From Spirochaetales bacterium (GTDB taxonomy: Bacteria; Spirochaetota; Spirochaetia; SZUA-6; DRHE01): 10,021 bases of DNA. The position numbers and the translations under genes are program-made. This document shows positions 7,148 to 10,021 of the stretch, piece by piece (the stretch's first letter is position 1; each line of letters starts with the position of its first letter). Location of the stretch: contig JAFGQJ010000231.1 of NCBI GenBank assembly GCA_016935715.1, positions 1 to 10,021 on the forward strand. The letters are read 5' to 3'. The notes under the pieces were generated by a model. It ran no database searches and was not told the DNA's origin. It saw only the letters and a list, made by a program, of their open reading frames with translations.

Positions 7148-7174
7148 CCTACAACCCTGCAAGGTGTATAGAAT
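7124..7174 (+). promoter_or_regulatory. Possible promoter with A-tract UP element for the dehydrogenase gene
   Basis: TATAGAAT (7167-7174) offers overlapping -10 hexamers TATAGA and TAGAAT, with transcription expected near 7181. The A-rich stretch at 7124-7140, which includes eight consecutive A, would lie at about -41 to -57, where UP elements bind the RNA polymerase alpha subunit. The -35 region (about 7145-7150, TAGCCT) is poor, so UP-element help would make sense. Inferred from spacing alone. Confidence 0.35.
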
Positions 7175-7192
7175 GGCGGGGGGAGGAAGAAT

Positions 7193-8242
7193 ATGAGTTA
7201 CGGATTCGGAATCGTCGGACTCGGATTGATCGCCGATTTCCACGCCAAAGCGATTCAGGCCATCTCGGGCGGGAAGGGCAGGCTGGTGGCCTGCTGCTCC
7301 CGCAGCGCGGAAAAGGCTCGCCGTTTCGGCGAAACCTACGGCTGTGACGGGTTCTCGGATCTCGAGGAGTTTCTGGCCCACCCGCAGCTGGACATCGTCA
7401 GCATCTGCAGCCCCTCCGGGGCTCACCTGGAGACGGCCACAGCCGCCGCCGGCAAGGGGAAACACGTGATCGTGGAAAAACCCCTGGAGATCACCGCAGA
7501 GCGATGCGACAAGATCATCGAGGCCTGCGACAAGGCGAAGGTCACGCTGGCCGGCGTCTTTCAATCCCGCTTTTCCGAGGTGGCGGGACTGGTGAAGAGG
7601 ACCGTGGAACAGGGCCGCTTCGGGAAACTGGTTCTGGGTGATGCCTACGTGAAATGGTACCGCAGCCAGAAGTACTACGACGACGGGGGCTGGCATGGGA
7701 CGCAGGCGCTGGACGGAGGCGGTGCGCTGATCAACCAGTCGATACACGCCATCGACCTTCTGCAGTGGTTCATGGGACCGGTGGACTCGCTCCAGGCTTT
7801 CACGGGCACCATCGGCCACGAGCGCATCGAGGTGGAGGACAACGCCGTGGTTGCGCTTCGTTTCAAGAACGGCGCCTTCGGTGTGATCGAGGGATCCACC
7901 GCGGTGTACCCCGGCTTCCTCAAACGCATCGAGATCTCCGGAACCCAGGGCAGCGTGGTTCTCGAGGAGGAGACGCTCAAGACCTGGGAGTTCGCCGAAG
8001 CCGGGCCGGAGGACGACGAGATCCGGAAAAAATTCGGGGCCGGCGCCGGGACCCAGGGCGGTGCGGCGGATCCGGCGGCCATCAGCTTCGAAGGACACCG
8101 GCGTCAGTTCGAGGAGCTCATCGCCGCCCTCGAGGAAGGCCGTGCGCCTCTGGTCGACGGCCGGGAGGCCAAGAAAGCCGTGGAGATCATCCAGGCCATC
8201 TACGCCAGCTCGAAGAAGGGGAAAACGGTCCGGCTGGGTTAG
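7193..8242 (+). CDS. Gfo/Idh/MocA-family NAD(P)-dependent dehydrogenase
   Basis: 349-residue oxidoreductase of ordinary length for the Gfo/Idh/MocA family. The N-terminal Rossmann domain has the dinucleotide-binding motif GLGLIA (9-14), and the family EKP motif is E95-K96-P97, with K96 expected to be catalytic. The C-terminal alpha/beta domain carries GGWHGTQALDGGGALINQSIH, with N181 and H185 in the place of the substrate-binding histidine motif, followed by the HAIDLL helix. This last stretch resembles sugar dehydrogenases such as WlbA-type amino-sugar uronate or inositol dehydrogenases, but I cannot name the sugar. ATG 7193 is supported by a GGAGG at 7182-7186, six bases upstream, and by the typical start YGFGIVGLG. 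patB-like follows after 19 bases, so the two are probably cotranscribed. No sugar transporter gene lies next to it except the upstream MFS. Confidence 0.9.
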   Translation: MSYGFGIVGLGLIADFHAKAIQAISGGKGRLVACCSRSAEKARRFGETYGCDGFSDLEEFLAHPQLDIVSICSPSGAHLETATAAAGKGKHVIVEKPLEITAERCDKIIEACDKAKVTLAGVFQSRFSEVAGLVKRTVEQGRFGKLVLGDAYVKWYRSQKYYDDGGWHGTQALDGGGALINQSIHAIDLLQWFMGPVDSLQAFTGTIGHERIEVEDNAVVALRFKNGAFGVIEGSTAVYPGFLKRIEISGTQGSVVLEEETLKTWEFAEAGPEDDEIRKKFGAGAGTQGGAADPAAISFEGHRRQFEELIAALEEGRAPLVDGREAKKAVEIIQAIYASSKKGKTVRLG

Positions 8243-8261
8243 CGCAGACTCCCTCGAGCGC

Positions 8262-9428
8262 ATGACATACGACTTCGACACGCCCGTCGACAGGAGAGGC
8301 ACCGCCTCGATCAAGTGGGACTTCAGCAGACGCTATACAGGGATCGACGGCCTTCTGCCCCTGTGGGTGGCGGATATGGATTTCCCCGCCTGCTCGGAGG
8401 TGGTGGAGGCGCTGAAACGAAGGGCCGAGCACGGCGTGTTCGGCTATACCCTGGAGCCCGAATCCTGTTACCAGGCGGTGATCGACTGGATGAAGCGGCG
8501 CCACGGCTGGGAGATCCGCCGCGGCTGGATGCTGTCCGCCCCCGGCGTGGTTCCGTCCCTGAACCTGGCCCTGCAGGCCTACTCGCAGGCGGGAGAGCGG
8601 GTGATCATCCAGCCCCCGGTGTACTACCCCTTCAGGGAGTCGATCATCAACAACGGGCGGCAGGTGGCGGAGAATCCGCTGCGGCTCGACGGACAGCGCT
8701 ACACCATGGACTTCGATCAGCTCGAGCGGCTGATCGATGATCAGACCCGGGCCCTGATCCTCTGCAGCCCCCACAATCCCGTGGCCCGGGTCTGGAGCCG
8801 GGAGGAGCTGGAGCGGCTGGTGGAGATCTGCCTGCGCCACGGGATAGTCATCCTTTCCGACGAGATCCACCACGATCTGGTCTTCCCAGGGCACCATCAT
8901 CTGCCCACCGCGTCGCTTTCCGCGGAAGCCGCTTCGATCACCGTGACCTTCACCTCGGCCACGAAGACCTTCAACCTTGCCGGTCTGGGCTGCTCCCTGG
9001 CGATCGCTTCCGACGAGGAGCTGAGGAATCGCTTCAGCGCCTCCCTGAAACGCATCTGGAGCGATGCCGCCAATGCCTTTAGCGCTGCGGCCACCGAAGC
9101 GGCCTACCGCCATGGGGAGAGCTGGCTCGAGCAGGTTCTGGAGTACGTGCAGGGCAACTACCGTTTCCTCGCGGCGGTCCTGAGCGAACGTCTGCCAGAA
9201 GCCCGCCTCTTCCCCCTGGAGGGCACCTATCTGGCCTGGGTAGATCTGAGGGCCCTGGGTTACACCGATGAGCAGCTCAACCGGCGAATCCGCGAGCGCG
9301 CGCGGGTCTGGCTGGACGACGGGCCCATGTTCGGCACGGGGGGCGCGGGCTTCCAGAGGATCAACCTGGCCTGTCCCCGCAGCACTCTGGAACGGGCCCT
9401 GGAGGCGATGGTGCGGGCCCTGCGCTGA
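8262..9428 (+). CDS. MalY/PatB-type PLP aminotransferase or cystathionine beta-lyase
   Basis: 388-residue PLP enzyme of fold type I, MalY/PatB group. Members cleave the C-S bond of cystathionine or cysteine conjugates, releasing pyruvate and ammonia; some act as aminotransferases. The start WDFSRRYTGIDGLLPLWVADMDFP is typical of the group. PLP-related residues are D200 (SDEIHHDL), which should bind the pyridine nitrogen, and K235 in SATKTFNLAGL, the Schiff-base lysine. IIQPPVYYPF is the usual substrate-side motif. The usual N-P-V-G-R motif reads N-P-V-A-R (172-176), a mild substitution. The C-terminal domain ends with the expected RINLACPRSTLE. ATG 8262 is chosen because upstream in-frame sequence overlaps the dehydrogenase gene; no strong ribosome-binding site is seen. 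Cysteine or methionine metabolism is likely, but the substrate is not fixed. Confidence 0.9.
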   Translation: MTYDFDTPVDRRGTASIKWDFSRRYTGIDGLLPLWVADMDFPACSEVVEALKRRAEHGVFGYTLEPESCYQAVIDWMKRRHGWEIRRGWMLSAPGVVPSLNLALQAYSQAGERVIIQPPVYYPFRESIINNGRQVAENPLRLDGQRYTMDFDQLERLIDDQTRALILCSPHNPVARVWSREELERLVEICLRHGIVILSDEIHHDLVFPGHHHLPTASLSAEAASITVTFTSATKTFNLAGLGCSLAIASDEELRNRFSASLKRIWSDAANAFSAAATEAAYRHGESWLEQVLEYVQGNYRFLAAVLSERLPEARLFPLEGTYLAWVDLRALGYTDEQLNRRIRERARVWLDDGPMFGTGGAGFQRINLACPRSTLERALEAMVRALR

Positions 9429-9430
9429 GC

Positions 9431-9447
9431 CGGCGCCTGCTCCTTCC
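9431..9447. repeat. Copy 1 of a C-rich imperfect direct repeat flanking the small gene pair
   Basis: CGGCGCCTGCTCCTTCC begins 2 bases after the patB-like stop codon. It matches 10005-10021 at 14 of 17 positions. With the second copy it brackets the low-GC small genes. It could be the trace of an insertion, or compositional coincidence. Confidence 0.25.
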
Positions 9448-9480
9448 AGCCGCCACTCTCCATTCTCCGCCCCCTTCTTC

Positions 9481-9499
9481 CCCGCCTCCTTGCGGCGGG
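9481..9499. other. GC-rich hairpin in the gap before the small gene pair
   Basis: CCCGCC (9481-9486) and GGCGGG (9494-9499) form a perfect 6-bp stem with a 7-base loop. It follows a C/T-rich stretch (about 9440-9490) and lacks a trailing T-run. It may end or attenuate transcription from the patB-like gene, but this is weak. It overlaps the -35 proposed for the small genes, so the two readings compete. Confidence 0.3.
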
Positions 9500-9518
9500 A
9501 AGCGATACCGACTACACT
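9490..9518 (+). promoter_or_regulatory. Possible promoter of the small gene pair
   Basis: TTGCGG (9490-9495), a 17-base spacer and TACACT (9513-9518; four of six match TATAAT). The start codon at 9537 follows 18 bases after the -10. Found by eye, and the -35 lies inside the hairpin at 9481-9499. Confidence 0.35.
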
Positions 9519-9536
9519 GAAATCGGATGCAGCCAT

Positions 9537-9770
9537 ATGTTTTTCGAAATCATGGGGGAAATCGAAAACATAGAAACAATAGCAGTTGGCGGACGGATAA
9601 GAGACATCATGCGTCTTCGCAGACAATATGGCCACGCTCGTTGGCGCAAGCTGAAAGGGATTGCATCGGTACGTTTGCAGGGTGGGAATATTCGCACTGT
9701 AGAATTACATTGGTATGAAGCCCATGGAATCGGCAGGAAGAAGATCAAAATAAAACGATTCTTGGAATAG
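9537..9770 (+). CDS. Small basic protein of unknown function, first of a paired set
   Basis: 77-residue protein with no recognised domain. It is strongly basic: 17 Lys/Arg against 8 Asp/Glu. A short N-terminal stretch, FFEIMGEIENIETIAVGGRIRD, is followed by a basic centre RLRRQYGHARWRKLKG (residues 26-41), a likely beta segment SVRLQGGNIRTVELHWYE, and the C-terminal GIGRKKIKIKRFL. From memory, small proteins of this pattern occur in cyanobacteria and other bacteria, usually as hypotheticals next to an acidic partner; this could not be checked. Base composition is near 44 % G+C, unlike the genes upstream, suggesting horizontal transfer. ATG 9537 is chosen for the FFEIMGEI start; its ribosome-binding site is weak. 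The basic patch could contact nucleic acid or the acidic partner. No signal peptide or membrane segment. Confidence 0.72.
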   Translation: MFFEIMGEIENIETIAVGGRIRDIMRLRRQYGHARWRKLKGIASVRLQGGNIRTVELHWYEAHGIGRKKIKIKRFLE

Positions 9771-9774
9771 CCTA

Positions 9775-10002
9775 ATGAAGAAAATAAGCGAGGAACCGCA
9801 TTTCGCAATTTGTCTAAACAACAAAGACTGCGAGGATCTGGAGAAGAGGAAGATCTATAGGATCATCCCTGACGAAGAAGCGGAGAATGAGGGATACTTA
9901 CGAGTAGTCGACGAATCGGGAGAAGACTATCTGTATCCTGAATCATACTTTGTTCTGGTAGAACTTCCTTTAAAGGCACAAGAGGCGTTGAGTTCGGGAT
10001 AG
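9775..10002 (+). CDS. Small acidic protein of unknown function, second of a paired set
   Basis: 75-residue protein with no recognised domain, strongly acidic (18 Asp/Glu against 9 Lys/Arg). After a short start comes HFAICLNNKDCEDLEKRKIYRIIPDEEAENEGYL, then VVDESGEDYLYPESYFVLVELP, a run of likely short beta strands with the compact feel of an SH3-like small barrel. I recall the ESGEDYLYP pattern from small hypotheticals of other bacteria, paired with the basic partner upstream, but this is memory only. Its ATG lies 4 bases after the stop of the basic gene, so coupled translation from one message is likely. Composition is low in G+C, like its partner. A two-protein complex, toxin-antitoxin-like or not, is inference from size, charge and order alone. 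Confidence 0.72.
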   Translation: MKKISEEPHFAICLNNKDCEDLEKRKIYRIIPDEEAENEGYLRVVDESGEDYLYPESYFVLVELPLKAQEALSSG

Positions 10003-10004
10003 AC

Positions 10005-10021
10005 CAGCGCCTGCCCCCTCC
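10005..10021. repeat. Copy 2 of the C-rich imperfect direct repeat, at the window end
   Basis: CAGCGCCTGCCCCCTCC, 2 bases after the stop of the acidic small gene, matches 9431-9447 at 14 of 17 positions. The window ends here, so whether the similarity extends further cannot be seen. Confidence 0.25.

Noticed and set aside
8061..8261. Upstream extension of the PatB-like frame
   Set aside because: It runs through the C-terminus of the dehydrogenase, and the family start is at 8262.
6227..8314. Open frame of 695 codons on the - strand over the MFS and dehydrogenase genes
   Set aside because: It is opposite two genes with clear motifs, and its composition is typical of an antisense shadow.
8187..9635. 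482-codon frame on the - strand opposite the PatB-like gene
   Set aside because: No recognisable domain; the + strand gene has clear PLP motifs.
9527..9718. Alternative 63-codon frame from ATG 9527
   Set aside because: It is out of frame with the better-supported 77-residue protein and its translation looks random.

Overview
The window comes from a GC-rich bacterial chromosome (most genes look about 60 % G+C or higher). All ten supported genes are on the + strand, with short intergenic gaps (the largest is 116 bases). A ferredoxin-fused aldo/keto reductase suggests an anaerobic or fermentative host. The gene mix is compatible with a free-living spirochaete, but that is only an impression, as no marker gene settles the taxon. 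There are no RNA genes, IS elements, phage genes or CRISPR arrays.

Layout. Bases 1-1118 hold the 3' end of trpB and a complete trpA, overlapping by 4 bases: the end of a tryptophan operon. Bases 1235-2554 encode an unassigned protein with features of a GT-B glycosyltransferase (MurG/MGDG-synthase type). Bases 2647-3684 encode an aldo/keto reductase with a two-cluster [4Fe-4S] C-terminal domain. Bases 3778-4995 encode an RlmI-type rRNA cytosine methyltransferase. Bases 5088-7147 form a tight two-gene unit, an ABC ATPase without a permease overlapping an MFS transporter by 4 bases. It is preceded by a promoter-like sequence whose spacer contains a perfect inverted repeat. Bases 7193-9428 hold a Gfo/Idh/MocA dehydrogenase and a MalY/PatB-type aminotransferase/C-S lyase, 19 bases apart.

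The last 500 bases differ. Two very small genes (77 and 75 codons, 4 bases apart) have about 44 % G+C by hand count over 9541-9960. One product is strongly basic (net about +9) and the other strongly acidic (net about -9). They look like an accessory pair of paired small proteins, and are the most interesting part of the window.

The large genes are mostly metabolic housekeeping or transport. Functional links are clear only within trpBA, the ABC-MFS pair, and more weakly the dehydrogenase-PatB pair. Several promoter-like sequences were read by eye, and all need transcript-end mapping.
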